A stretch of DNA of 46,009 nucleotides. Source: an uncultured Oscillospiraceae bacterium (GTDB lineage: Bacteria > Bacillota > Clostridia > Oscillospirales > Oscillospiraceae). The position numbers and the translations under genes are program-made. The DNA lies in NCBI GenBank assembly GCA_910584285.1, contig CAJTYK010000014.1, positions 1 to 46,009 on the forward strand, in the 5' to 3' direction. Shown here in pieces: positions 1 to 9,200 of this stretch; position 1 is the first letter of the stretch, and each line of letters begins with the position of its first letter. A model generated the notes under the pieces. That model worked only from the letters and a program-made list of their open reading frames with translations, was not told the DNA's origin and made no database searches.

Positions 1-701
1 GGGATGCCCTCCACGGCGGAGGCGGTGTCGTGGGTGGCGCACAGCACGGCCTTGATCCCCTTGTAGGTTCCCACTTCCGTGCCCGGCTGGCTCAGCTTGG
101 GGAACAAGTGGGCAGGCAGGCCCAGCTTTTCGGTGAGTTCCAGATCAAATTCCCCGGTTTTGGCGCTTACCAGCCCAGTGGTGGTGGCATTGGTGTACTC
201 CTTCGCCTTCACCCCGGTAAGCTTCCACATTAAATACTCCGGCACCATCAGGAAGTCCGTGACGCCCTCCAAGCGGCCCTGATCCAGATCATCGCGGAGC
301 TGGTAGACCGTGTTGAAGGGCTGGAACTGGCAGCCGGTGCGGGCGTACAGCTCGGTGAATGGGATCTTTTCGTGGAGGTTGGGGATCACTGCTTCGGTGC
401 GCCCATCCCGGTAGGCATAGCAGGGCCAGACTTCATCGGCCCCACGGAGCAGCACATAGTCGCATCCCCAGGTGTCGATGGAGAAGCTGTCCAATGTGCC
501 GAATTCCTCCAACGCCTTGTCGATGCCCTCCCTGACATGGCCCAGCAGGGCGTCCATGTCCCAGGTGAGATGGCCGTCCCGCTCCGTCACCCCGTTGAGG
601 AAGCGGTAGACCTCCTTTGTTTTGATGGCCCCGTCCTCCTGCCAGCCCACAATGTGCCGCCCGGAGGACGCGCCGATGTCAACAGCCAAATAATAACCCA
701 T
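1..701 (-). CDS. rhaB: Rhamnulokinase, FGGY family (C-terminal part beyond window)
   Basis: ATP-dependent sugar kinase that phosphorylates L-rhamnulose in cytoplasmic rhamnose catabolism. The 233 visible codons begin MGYYLAVDIGASSGRH, the FGGY phosphate-binding start (DxGASS is typical of RhaB rather than xylulokinase), followed by the DTWGCDYVLL and YRDGR motifs expected for rhamnulokinases. The ATG at 701 has an upstream GGGAGG. The gene continues past base 1, so the rest of the family's usual ~470-490 residues cannot be seen. It lies 19 nt after the GH43 stop codon on the same strand, so the two are probably co-transcribed. With two GH78-like enzymes nearby this suggests that released rhamnose is phosphorylated here. 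A different ketose substrate within FGGY cannot be excluded. Confidence 0.85.
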   Translation of the reverse strand, partial: MGYYLAVDIGASSGRHIVGWQEDGAIKTKEVYRFLNGVTERDGHLTWDMDALLGHVREGIDKALEEFGTLDSFSIDTWGCDYVLLRGADEVWPCYAYRDGRTEAVIPNLHEKIPFTELYARTGCQFQPFNTVYQLRDDLDQGRLEGVTDFLMVPEYLMWKLTGVKAKEYTNATTTGLVSAKTGEFDLELTEKLGLPAHLFPKLSQPGTEVGTYKGIKAVLCATHDTASAVEGI

Positions 702-720
702 CTGCAAAACCTCCCTCCCG

Positions 721-2187
721 TCAACTCAGCTCAAAGGACACAAAATCAAAGGTGCCGCCCTTCCCCTCCACGCTGAAGTACAGGGCCTCCTTCTCCCCCA
801 GACCCGCGGGCAGCGTCCCGGTAAACCCCTTCTGGGAAGTGCACGTCTCCACCGGGATGCGGCAGAGGGCTTTTCCATGTTCCTCCGTTCGGACCGTGAC
901 GGCGCAGCCGTTCCCGTACCCCTGGAGGTTGACGGTGATCTTTTTGGTGTTCCGCAAATCGAAATACTTAAAGCCCACCGTGCAGCCGGTACAGAAGTTG
1001 GAGATATACTGATCCGGCCCCTCCTCCCGGTCGCCGCCCTTCTGGGTGAGGAAGGGATCCGCACCCTTGCGGTGCTTCACCATGGACAAAAACCGGGTGC
1101 CGTTCCTGCCATAGACGTTGCAGGCGGCATAGGCGGGATAGCGGCCCTCACCCCGCAGCGGTTTTCCGTTCAGCCCGCAGGAAGTCATTTCGGCCTGATA
1201 AAATGTTCCGTCCTCAAATCTGATCTGCTCTGCGCAAGCCTGCCGGGAGGACTGCTTCCGGTTGGAGTGGCGGTGATAGAACACATAATAGTTCCCGCCA
1301 ATCTCAATGACGCTGCCGTGAGTGTTTCCGGTGCACATACGGGCGTGTTCCGTGTCGGGCACCCCGGGCAGGCCGATGTCGCCGCAGCTTACCAGAACGC
1401 CGCCAAATTCAAACCCGCCCGTAGGCTTATTGCTCACCGCCCAGCACAGATTATGGCTGTTCAGGGAGGAGTAGATGAAGTAATACTTCCCGCCGAATTT
1501 CCGCATGGAGCTGGCCTCGCCAAAGGGCTGGCCCTCATAGGGGGTGCCTTTGGCCTTCTCCCCGGTGGGCACGCCCAAGTATTGCACTTCGTCCCCAGAG
1601 AGCACCGTCAGCATATCGCCGGGATCCAGCTCAAACCACATAGGTCCCTCGGTGGTGGGCTTAGAGCCATCCAACAAAATGGGGTTGCCGCCGAAGGCGA
1701 AGCCGGTGTACAGATACAGCCGCCCGTCCTCGTCCAGCAGGCAGCCGGGGTCAAACTGGAAGGGCTCGTTCCGTTTGCCGATGGGAGTGCCGTCCTGATA
1801 CTTCACATAGCCGTAAAACTCATATTTGCCCGCCGGCTCGTCGCACACCGCCACCGAGATCATCTTGGTGCCGCCCATAAAGTAATAGAGGTAGTACCGT
1901 CCGTCGGGGCCCGCCACCATGTCCGGCGCGGCCAGCCCATTGGTGAGCCGGAGCTTGGGGGCAGCGGGATCCTGTTCCCGTCGGTAGATACAGCCATGGT
2001 ATGTCCAGTTTCCCAAGCCTCCCACCGGAGCGGACCAGCACACATAGTCCCCCAAGCAGAAGTTCAGACCGTTGAACAGGTCGTGGGAGCCGTAGATATA
2101 GACCCGCCCGTCCACAATATGGGGCTCCGCGTCTGGGACATACTCCCAGCTGGGCAGATAGGGGTTGAGCGCCTGTGTACTTTGCAT
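721..2187 (-). CDS. Glycoside hydrolase family 43 protein (arabinofuranosidase/xylosidase type)
   Basis: 488-residue enzyme without a signal peptide, so probably cytoplasmic and acting on imported oligosaccharides. The five-bladed propeller signature is visible: PDAEPHIVDGRVYIYGSHD near residues 11-29 (catalytic-base region, with Glu where many members have Asp), APDM near residue 86 (pKa-modulating Asp) and GEASSMRKFGGKYY near residue 224 (candidate general acid Glu). The last ~110 residues resemble a beta-sandwich carbohydrate-binding module. The start is the ATG at 2187, preceded by GGAGGAGAT; the frame extends further upstream but without a ribosome site. The gene has its own candidate promoter and LytTR-like operator, and is followed by rhaB. 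The family is clear; the substrate (arabinose- or xylose-containing, or a rarer glycan) is not. Confidence 0.85.
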   Translation of the reverse strand: MQSTQALNPYLPSWEYVPDAEPHIVDGRVYIYGSHDLFNGLNFCLGDYVCWSAPVGGLGNWTYHGCIYRREQDPAAPKLRLTNGLAAPDMVAGPDGRYYLYYFMGGTKMISVAVCDEPAGKYEFYGYVKYQDGTPIGKRNEPFQFDPGCLLDEDGRLYLYTGFAFGGNPILLDGSKPTTEGPMWFELDPGDMLTVLSGDEVQYLGVPTGEKAKGTPYEGQPFGEASSMRKFGGKYYFIYSSLNSHNLCWAVSNKPTGGFEFGGVLVSCGDIGLPGVPDTEHARMCTGNTHGSVIEIGGNYYVFYHRHSNRKQSSRQACAEQIRFEDGTFYQAEMTSCGLNGKPLRGEGRYPAYAACNVYGRNGTRFLSMVKHRKGADPFLTQKGGDREEGPDQYISNFCTGCTVGFKYFDLRNTKKITVNLQGYGNGCAVTVRTEEHGKALCRIPVETCTSQKGFTGTLPAGLGEKEALYFSVEGKGGTFDFVSFELS

Positions 2188-2222
2188 GAAATCTCCTCCT
2201 ATATTGTTGTCTGATTGCACAA

Positions 2223-2251
2223 ATAGTAACACAGCAGAGGCACACATGCAA
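2223..2251 (-). promoter_or_regulatory. Candidate promoter of GH43-rhaB
   Basis: On the minus strand: TTGCAT, 17-nt spacer, then TGT-TACTAT (extended -10). It lies 36 nt before the GH43 ATG and just downstream of the 21-bp-spaced direct repeats, as expected for an activator-dependent promoter. Confidence 0.5.
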
Positions 2252-2260
2252 GGTGCACGG

Positions 2261-2292
2261 CGCAAACGGTCGGTTTGCAGACGCAAGCCGAC
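2261..2292 (-). promoter_or_regulatory. Candidate LytTR operator upstream of GH43
   Basis: On the minus strand, GTCGGCTTGCG (2292-2282) and GACCGTTTGCG (2271-2261) are imperfect direct repeats with centres exactly 21 bp apart. GACCGTTTGCG matches the TACCGTTTACG arm upstream of the GH3 gene at 9 of 11 positions. The proximal arm ends 32 nt before the -10 hexamer (30 nt at GH3). LytTR regulators are known to bind two ~9-bp direct repeats two helical turns apart. Assignment to the adjacent LytTR regulator is inference. The same DNA also forms an inverted repeat. Confidence 0.5.
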
Positions 2293-2296
2293 CGTT
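2265..2296. repeat. 14-bp inverted repeat between GH78-like and GH43 genes
   Basis: AACGGTCGGTTTGC / GCAAGCCGACCGTT with a 4-nt loop and one G-T pair. No T-run follows on either strand, so it is not a standard terminator. It may be an mRNA-end stabilising hairpin, or may arise from overlapping operator half-sites. Confidence 0.55.
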
Positions 2297-2302
2297 GTAA
2301 GA

Positions 2303-3868
2303 TCAGGGGTTCAAATAGGTTCGGATGAAGTACGCCGGCGTGCTGCTCCAGGCGTGGCAGAAACTGTTGACCGCGCGGCAGCCATAGGGGGAGGCATAGC
2401 GATCATTGGTGTCGAACAGCTCCCAGAAGGTATCGGCCCCTTCCCGGATCATCTCGCCCCAATAGCCCTTCATGGCGGCCACGGCCTGTTCCCTGAGCCC
2501 GTTTTCCATCAGCGCCTCAATCAAGTGGTGGTATGCGTAGGGCGTCACCAGCGGTATGCCAGGCTTCTGCGCCATAACCCGCTGCAACAGCCGGACGGTC
2601 TCCCCCGGATCAAGCACCTTGGCCAGCGCAAACCACACTTGGGAGATCCAGGACAACTGCCGCTCCGCTCCGCTGACGAAGAAGCCCTGCGCCCCGTCCC
2701 AGAGGCAGTCCAGGGCGGCCTGGGAGGCCTGCCCAGCGGCGGTGCGCAGGGCGGCGGCCCTGTCCGCCTTCCCCAGCCATTCCGCCATGGCCGTGCCCTG
2801 CTTCAGGGTGTAGATCAGGATGGCCTGGGCTCCTGCCTGCTTGTTCAGCCCCTCCCCCCAGTCCAGGAAGCACCACCAAGTATCCCGGTCAGTGACAATG
2901 CCCCGGCCGTCCAGCTCCCGCAGGGCCAGCTCCAGCTGCCGCTCCGCCGTGGGGAACAGCTCCGCCAGCGTCTCCCGATCCCCGGTGGCCGCGTAGTAGT
3001 CGTGGAGGCAGGACACAAAGAACAGGGCGTAGTCGAACAGGGCGGTGTCGTCCACCTGGGGCCGGGGCTCCATGAACAGGCAGGCCCCCACCCGGCCCTC
3101 ATTCTGGGTCAGGCCGGCGAACAGGTACAGGCAGCGCTTCACCAGATCGTTGTTTCGGAACGTCACATAGTTGGTCTGGGCCTGGAGGCGCAGGTCGCCC
3201 AGCCACAGCCGGCGATCCCGTTTGGGGCCGTCCTCAAACACCGACTGCATACAGTCCTCCATCGTCTTGAGGGACACCCGATCCAGGGCGAGAAGCTCCG
3301 GATCTCCGAGGTTCAGCGCAGGGACTGCGGCGCGGTCGGCGGACGTGACGGCGGTGCACACCACATCCCCCACCACCACCTGGTACTTGGGAGACGTATC
3401 GATCACCACCAGCTCCAAGTAGCGGAACGCATATCGCCGGGGCAGGCGGATTTGGGCGGGGAGTATGTCTACGTGGATCAGCTCCTCCTGGATCCAGGAG
3501 GAGCTGATCTCCCCACGGTAGTCGGACAGGCCCACGGTGAGCTCGTAGGGGATCTCCCCAAACCGCAGCCGGAGGCAGGCAGGGGCGTCCGGGGGGCTGC
3601 CCACGGAGGTGAGGTTGAAGGACACGTACCCCACCCGATGATCCCCAAAGTCCAGGCACAGACTGTCTCCACGGCCAAGGGGCTGAGACTGTGCAAAGCC
3701 CTGTCCTGTCTCTTGAGCGGCATAGTCCTGCCCGCAGGAAACGATTTTCACCGCCCCCGCGGGCCTGATCTCCGTTGTGATAAGACTGGGGGCCAGGGCC
3801 TGTGCCTTGTCCAGGAACGCCTGGTTTACCTCCATATGGAAGTTCTCAATTTTGTTTGTGATCGCCAT
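2303..3868 (-). CDS. GH78-like alpha-L-rhamnosidase-related enzyme
   Basis: 521 residues, no signal peptide. An N-terminal beta-sandwich region is followed by an (alpha/alpha)6-type catalytic region. The family signature GPKRDRRLWLGD lies near residue 218, and the C-terminal SFCHAWSSTPAYF motif with the preceding FWELFD is typical of bacterial GH78 and relatives. In classical GH78 the first motif reads DERxGWxGD with a catalytic Glu; here that position is Arg, so mechanism or substrate may differ. The ATG at 3868 follows GAGGCG and overlaps the end of the kinase gene by 23 nt, implying translational coupling to the two-component genes. A role in trimming rhamnose-type sugars is inferred from the downstream rhamnulokinase. 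Confidence 0.72.
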   Translation of the reverse strand: MAITNKIENFHMEVNQAFLDKAQALAPSLITTEIRPAGAVKIVSCGQDYAAQETGQGFAQSQPLGRGDSLCLDFGDHRVGYVSFNLTSVGSPPDAPACLRLRFGEIPYELTVGLSDYRGEISSSWIQEELIHVDILPAQIRLPRRYAFRYLELVVIDTSPKYQVVVGDVVCTAVTSADRAAVPALNLGDPELLALDRVSLKTMEDCMQSVFEDGPKRDRRLWLGDLRLQAQTNYVTFRNNDLVKRCLYLFAGLTQNEGRVGACLFMEPRPQVDDTALFDYALFFVSCLHDYYAATGDRETLAELFPTAERQLELALRELDGRGIVTDRDTWWCFLDWGEGLNKQAGAQAILIYTLKQGTAMAEWLGKADRAAALRTAAGQASQAALDCLWDGAQGFFVSGAERQLSWISQVWFALAKVLDPGETVRLLQRVMAQKPGIPLVTPYAYHHLIEALMENGLREQAVAAMKGYWGEMIREGADTFWELFDTNDRYASPYGCRAVNSFCHAWSSTPAYFIRTYLNP

Positions 3869-5195
3869 GGGACGCCTCCTCGTTTTGCCCCTCCGAGAGG
3901 GGAAACAGAATCCGCAGCTCAAACCACCCGTCCTTGGATCCGATGGTCATGGAGCCGCCGTATTTTGCCGCGATGGCCTGGATGCTTTTCAAGCCGAAGC
4001 CATGGTATCGCTTGTCCTGCTTGGTGGAGGCAGGCATACCTGATTTCAGGTCGAGATCGCCCTCGTAACAATTCTCCACCCGGATGCGCAGAAACCCCTT
4101 CTGCCGGGCCACGGAGAGGTGGATTAAACGCTTATCCGGGTCCGACAGCTTCTTCACGCCCTCCATGGCGTTGTCCAGGGCGTTGCCGAACAGGGCGCTG
4201 AGATCCATGGGGTGCATGAAATCCAGCGCCTGCCCGTCGGCCACACAGGTAAGGGTGATCCCCTCCCGCTGGCACTGGAGACTTTTTGCGGTCAGAATGG
4301 CGTCCAGCACCCGGCTTCCCGTCTTGTTCTGGGCCTCATAGGAGCGGATCTCCTGCTCCATCTGATTCAGGTATTCCAGCTTCTCCTCGGAGGCAACTTC
4401 GGCGCGCAGCAGCTGGATGTGGTGCTTGAGATCGTGGTATTTCTGGTTGACCAGGGCCATGCTGTCCTCGGAGATGCGGTAGTTATTGTACTGCATCTGG
4501 AGCATATTCTCCAGGCTGGCCATTTCCAAGCGGGTGTTGAGCACTTGGAGCTGAACGTGGTAGGCGTGGAGGATGGCAACGCCCCCCAGATCCACCAAGG
4601 TGCGAATGATGAAGATCTCGGAGGTGAACCGGCTGCTGAACGGGGTGTTCTGGGAGACGTAGCTCAGGTTGCTGGCCGCAAACACCATCAGGCACAGCAC
4701 CACCGCGCTGGCAAACTCCCGCCAGGTGAGGTCGATGAGGTAACCGGAGCGGTGTTCCCGCTCCAGCAGGTACATCAGCCCGAACACCGCTCCGTGGGAC
4801 AGGGTGAGGAACAGCAGGCTCACCCACATCCGCAGAGGCAGCCCCAGCACCGTCAGCCCGAAATAAAACAGCTGCCACTCCAGCGCGGCCGCAAACTCCC
4901 CCAGCATGAAGGCGCGGATGCACACATATCCCGCCTTGAGCCAGTCCAGTCCACTGCACACCTTGATGTCCAGCAGCATCAGGGACACGTAGACACACAC
5001 GCAGGGGAGGAACCAGACCCGATCCAAACCGTCGGTGGCCGTCATGAACCCCGCGATGGCGGCGAAAAAGCCCGCCTGCGCCGCCGCCAGCCGGGGCCGG
5101 GACAGCCGTCGGGGGAGGCGCAGAATGTAGAAGGTGCAGCTGAGCCAGTAGGCCAGCGCGTAATAAATACCCGGTGTGTGGGACAGGTCGGGCAT
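3846..5195 (-). CDS. AgrC-type (GHKL) sensor histidine kinase
   Basis: 449-residue membrane kinase that should sense an extracellular signal and phosphorylate the LytTR regulator encoded just upstream. The first ~210 residues contain about six hydrophobic helices. A coiled-coil DHp segment with the YHDLKHH phospho-acceptor motif follows, then a GHKL ATPase domain with the N-box (DLSALFGNALDNAMEG) and G-box (YHGFGLKSI). The ATG at 5195 overlaps the regulator's stop (TGATG) and has GAGGTGA 7 nt upstream; a GTG one codon earlier is possible. AgrC relatives often sense peptides, but no agrB/agrD-like genes are in the window. The glycan-degrading neighbours suggest control of polysaccharide use. 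Confidence 0.85.
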   Translation of the reverse strand: MPDLSHTPGIYYALAYWLSCTFYILRLPRRLSRPRLAAAQAGFFAAIAGFMTATDGLDRVWFLPCVCVYVSLMLLDIKVCSGLDWLKAGYVCIRAFMLGEFAAALEWQLFYFGLTVLGLPLRMWVSLLFLTLSHGAVFGLMYLLEREHRSGYLIDLTWREFASAVVLCLMVFAASNLSYVSQNTPFSSRFTSEIFIIRTLVDLGGVAILHAYHVQLQVLNTRLEMASLENMLQMQYNNYRISEDSMALVNQKYHDLKHHIQLLRAEVASEEKLEYLNQMEQEIRSYEAQNKTGSRVLDAILTAKSLQCQREGITLTCVADGQALDFMHPMDLSALFGNALDNAMEGVKKLSDPDKRLIHLSVARQKGFLRIRVENCYEGDLDLKSGMPASTKQDKRYHGFGLKSIQAIAAKYGGSMTIGSKDGWFELRILFPLSEGQNEEASHGDHKQN

Positions 5196-5905
5196 CACTT
5201 GCTCACCTCATTGATGTAGTTGTTCAGTGCGTCCAGCAGGGCTTTCTTCCTGGCCCGGCTCACCTGAATATGATCCTCGCCGATGAGCACGCTGTTGTTA
5301 TCCACCCGGTTCACATACTCCAGGTTGACCAAATAGCATTTATTGCAACGGAAAAAGGACTCAGAGCCCAGCAGGGCCTCCGCCTCGGACAGGGTACCCT
5401 TGGCGGGCAGGGCCTCCCCTCCGACGTGATAGGTAAGGTCATGATCCTGCACCTCCACATAGGAGATCTGGGACACAGCCAGTTTCCGCATACCCCCCTT
5501 GAAAGGAATGGAGATGTACTTCTGAGCCCTCTTTTTTCTCCGGTTCAACGCCCGCTGGATGCGTTGGGAAAAGGCGAAATAGGACACCGGCTTGAGGATG
5601 TAATCCAGCGCCCCCACCGAATAGCCCTTCATGGCGTATTGGGGCATATTGGTGAGGAAGATGATCACCACTTCATCATCCACCCGGCGGATGGCCTCGG
5701 CGGCGCTCATCCCGTCCATGTACGCCATGGCGATGTCCATAAGGATGATGTCAAAGTCGGCTGTATAGCCCTCCACCACCTCGGCACCGTCAGAGAAGGT
5801 GGAGATGGCAAAATGCTCTCCGCACTCCTGCGAAAAGCGGTTCAGATACCCGGTCAACTCCTGTCGGTAATTGGCGTCGTCCTCTACCAGCGCGATCCGC
5901 ACCAT
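5195..5905 (-). CDS. LytTR-family response regulator
   Basis: 236 residues. A receiver domain begins MVRIALVEDD; the phospho-acceptor Asp is in DIILMDIAM and the switch Lys in LKPVSYF. A LytTR DNA-binding domain follows (KYISIPFKGGMRKLAVSQI ... FFRCNKCYLVNLEYV). The start at 5905 is set by AGGAGGTG seven nt upstream and the canonical receiver N-terminus; the longer frame upstream lacks a ribosome site. It is first in a regulator-kinase-GH78 transcription unit, divergent from the GH3 gene. LytTR proteins bind paired direct repeats, and such repeats are present upstream of GH3 and GH43. Confidence 0.9.
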   Translation of the reverse strand: MVRIALVEDDANYRQELTGYLNRFSQECGEHFAISTFSDGAEVVEGYTADFDIILMDIAMAYMDGMSAAEAIRRVDDEVVIIFLTNMPQYAMKGYSVGALDYILKPVSYFAFSQRIQRALNRRKKRAQKYISIPFKGGMRKLAVSQISYVEVQDHDLTYHVGGEALPAKGTLSEAEALLGSESFFRCNKCYLVNLEYVNRVDNNSVLIGEDHIQVSRARKKALLDALNNYINEVSK

Positions 5906-5956
5906 AGCCTGACACCTCCTGCGAATTTGCCGTGCTAAAATAGGCTGTACAGAGAT

Positions 5957-5962
5957 AGTATA
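5957..5962 (-). promoter_or_regulatory. Extended -10 of the regulator-kinase operon
   Basis: The minus strand reads TGG-TATACT about 50 nt before the response-regulator ATG. The -35 region (TTCCAA) is weak, which fits an extended -10 promoter. Confidence 0.5.
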
Positions 5963-6074
5963 CCAGACCGCAGAGAAAATTGGAATAGTTTCTGTGAGAT
6001 TTTCCAAATGGCAAAAACTTCAATATTCAACTTGCACAAAACCCGGTGGGGCAGCAAGCTGCGTGAGGGCGTTT

Positions 6075-6106
6075 TACCGAATACGGTTCCAAACCTACCG
6101 TTTACG
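6075..6106 (+). promoter_or_regulatory. Candidate LytTR operator upstream of GH3
   Basis: Direct repeats TACCGAATACG (6075-6085) and TACCGTTTACG (6096-6106), with starts 21 bp apart. The second arm matches the published LytTR half-site style (ACnGTTnA-like) and ends 30 nt upstream of the GH3 -10 hexamer, so the sites occupy roughly -45 to -75. The -35 hexamer is poor (CGATCT), as expected for activation. The repeats could also be read as codons of a 33-codon frame lacking a ribosome site; that is judged less likely. Confidence 0.6.
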
Positions 6107-6136
6107 TGAAAAACGATCTTTACCCTTCTATCGTGT

Positions 6137-6142
6137 TATACT
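6137..6142 (+). promoter_or_regulatory. Extended -10 of the GH3 operon
   Basis: TGT-TATACT, 72 nt before the GH3 start, without a recognisable -35. The architecture mirrors the divergent regulator promoter (TGnTATACT). Confidence 0.5.
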
Positions 6143-6214
6143 TGCTTTACTTCCCGCCTGACGGGGCGGGCGGGGCTCCAACCCCGGAAGCATGAAAATT
6201 AGGGAGGAATAATG

Positions 6215-9200
6215 ATGAGAGCAAAAAGTTTTGCGCCTGTCATGCGGGGCATCGCGGCCATCATGGCCTGCGTACTGGTGCTGACCATGGTGGGCGCCGG
6301 TGTGGCGGACAGCTTCCGCACCCGGATCGACGATGCCCTGCACACCCAGAGCTACGTCACCAACACCGACCCTGACTCGGCCCGCTTCAAGAGTGATTAC
6401 GCCACCATTGACGAGATGATGGCCGCCGCCAAGGCCCTGGCCGTCAAGGAGGGCGAGGAGGGCACCGTCATCATGAAGAACGACAACGGCGTCCTGCCCC
6501 TGGCGGACGGCGGAAACGTGGCCTTGTTCGGCCTGGCGGCCTACGCCCCCTATCCCTACGCCACCGGCGATCTGAAGGCGGGCAACGAGGATGCTGTGGA
6601 TCTGCTCCAGGCCCTCACCGACGCGGGGCTCAAGGTCAATGAGACCGTCCGGGATTTCTACCTGGAGAAGGTGCTGAACAAGCACACCGAGGAGGTCCCC
6701 AATATGTGGACCGGCGAGATGGAGACCCAGGTGGCCTATGACCACATCTATGTGGCCTCTCCCGGCGACATGACCCAGTACCAGATCGTGGAGATCCCCC
6801 CCGAAAAATTCACCGAGATGGGCGCTCCCGCCGACTGGAAGGCCTCCATCGACAAGGCCGGCACCACCGGCATCTGCGTCTTTGCCCGGGGCGCCGGCGA
6901 GGGCAACACCTACGCCCCCGGCTCCGCCCTGGACTTTGAGGGCAACGCCACCGGCAAAGACCCCCTGGCCCTGTCCGACGACGAGCTGGCCGTCATTGAT
7001 GCCGCCAAGGAGACCTGCTCCAAGGTCATCGTGCTCATCAACTCCGGTAACACCATGGTGCTCAAGGACATCGCCAAGGGCGGCGCCCACGAGGTGGACG
7101 GCATCGCCTACATTGGGGTCATCAACGACTACCAGTGCACCGGCATCGCCAAGGTGCTCACCGGCCAGGTGAACGCCACCGGCGCCCTGCCCGACACCTA
7201 TGTGGCCGACAACGCCTCCATCCCCGCCGTGATGAACTTCGGCGGCGGCTACTACGCCGACTATGAGATCGTAGGCCGCAGCGACGACCCCCGTTTCCCC
7301 GGTGTGGACATCGCCAACACCGAGGCCGGCTCCTTCGGCGGCAGCAACACCTATAACGGCGGCACCTATATCGTGGAGGCCGAGGGCATCTATGTGGGCT
7401 ACAAGTATTTTGAGACCCGGTATTACGATGCCGTCATGAACCCCGGCTCCAAGGCCAATTCCGGCAAGGGCGCCACCCAGGGCTCCGCCTGGGATTACAA
7501 CCAGGAGGTGCTCTACTCCTTCGGCCACGGCCTGTCCTACCTGGACTACACCCAGACCCTCAAGAGCGTGGAGGTTGACAAGACCCCCGAGGGCAATGTG
7601 ACCGCCGTGGTGGAGCTGAAGAACAACAGCAGCCAGGACAGCTACTTCCTGGCCCAGCTCTATGTCCAGCAACCCTACACCGACTACGATAAGCAGAACA
7701 ACGTGGAGAAGTCCGCCGTCATGTTCCTCAACTCCGCCAAGGCCCAGGTGAAGGCGGGGGCCAGCGTGGACGTGACCATCACCGTCCCCTCCAAGTACCT
7801 GGCCAGCTACGACTACACCAACGCCAAGACCTACATCCTGGACGCGGGGGATTACCTGTTTACCGCCGCCCCCGGCGCCCACGCCGCCGTGAACAACTTC
7901 CTGGCCCACCAGGGCAAGACCGCCGCCGACGGCATGGACGCCGAGGCCAGCGGCGCGGTGCTCACCTGGAATGTGAGCGCGCTGGACACGGACACCTTCT
8001 CCGTGGAGAACGGCACCAAGGTGACCAACGTGGCCGACACCGCCGATCTGAACTACTGGACGGGCACGAACACTGTCACCTATCTCTCCCGCCAGGACTG
8101 GGACGGCACCTGGCCCATCAACTACAACACCGATGTGGAGATCAAGCTGGGCGACAGCCCGAAGAAGGACGAGTGGATCGCCCAGCTCCGGGGCGAGACC
8201 TACACCATTCAGAACAACAGCCCCGCTGCCGAGGGCGGCGACAAGGGCGTGCGCTTCGACACCACCAACATCCAGTACGAGCAGCTGGAGAACGTGAACG
8301 ATCCCTTCTGGGACACCCTGGTGTCCTCCATCACCATCGACGAGGCGGTGGGCGCGGTCATCCACGGCGGCAGCCGCTCCGATGTGCTCACCAACGTGGA
8401 TAACCCCATCGTCATCCAGAACGAGGGCGTCAGCGGCTTCACCGCCACCCACGAGGAGACGGGCTACCGCTTCAACGTCCACTCCCAGACCCTGTTGGCT
8501 TCCTCCTTCAACCCGGAGCTGGCCTACGAGTGGGGCCGCGTGGAGGGCAACTCCGGCCTGTGGCTCCAGCGGTTCCACCTGTGGGGCACTGGCCTGACCC
8601 AGCGCCGCACCCCCTATAACGGCCGCAACTACGAGTACATCTCCGAGGATCCCATGCTGGCCAACCGGATGGGCTACGGTATCCTCCAGGGCTGCGCCGA
8701 TATGGGCATCCTCAACGGCCCCAAGCACATGGGCTTCAATGACCAGGAGCACAACCGAGGCGGTATTTCCGCCTACCTGAACGAGCAGAAGTTCCGGGAG
8801 ACCGACCTGCGCTGCTTCCAGGGCGGCCTGGAGGACGCGGACGGCATGGCCGTCATGATCGCCTTCAACCGCGTCGGCCCCATTAACGCTTCCCACTTTG
8901 TGGGCATGATTCAGGACATCCTCCGGAGCGAGTGGGCCTACACTGGCCTCATCTCCACCGACATGATGAACAACAAGTACTACTTCAACGCCGAGTCCAT
9001 GGTGATGGCGGGTATCACCCAGGTGGCCGACTTCGGCGGCGACGACAACCACCTCAACCTGGGCGAAGGCGGCGTGGACGCCACCTGGGAGTATCTCTCT
9101 CCCGAAGTCGCGGCCAATGACTCTGCCCTGGTGGAGCAGGCCCGGCAGAACCTGAAATACCAGCTCTACACCTTCGCCAACAGCGCCATCATGAACGTGT

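Noticed and set aside
2165..4201. Long plus-strand open frame opposite the GH78-like enzyme and kinase
   Set aside because: No recognisable motifs and no ribosome site; explained as an antisense shadow of real minus-strand genes.
6008..6109. 33-codon plus-strand frame (MAKTSIFNLHKTRW...) upstream of GH3, with the repeats in phase as LPNT/LPFT
   Set aside because: No ribosome site, no Cys or signal-peptide features of an AgrD-like peptide, and it overlaps the region expected to hold regulator sites; an operator explains the 21-bp spacing and promoter position better. Not fully excluded.
6128..9052. Long open frame on the minus strand opposite the GH3 gene
   Set aside because: Low-complexity Val/Gly/His-rich composition typical of the antisense of GC-rich genes; GH3 motifs on the plus strand are unambiguous.
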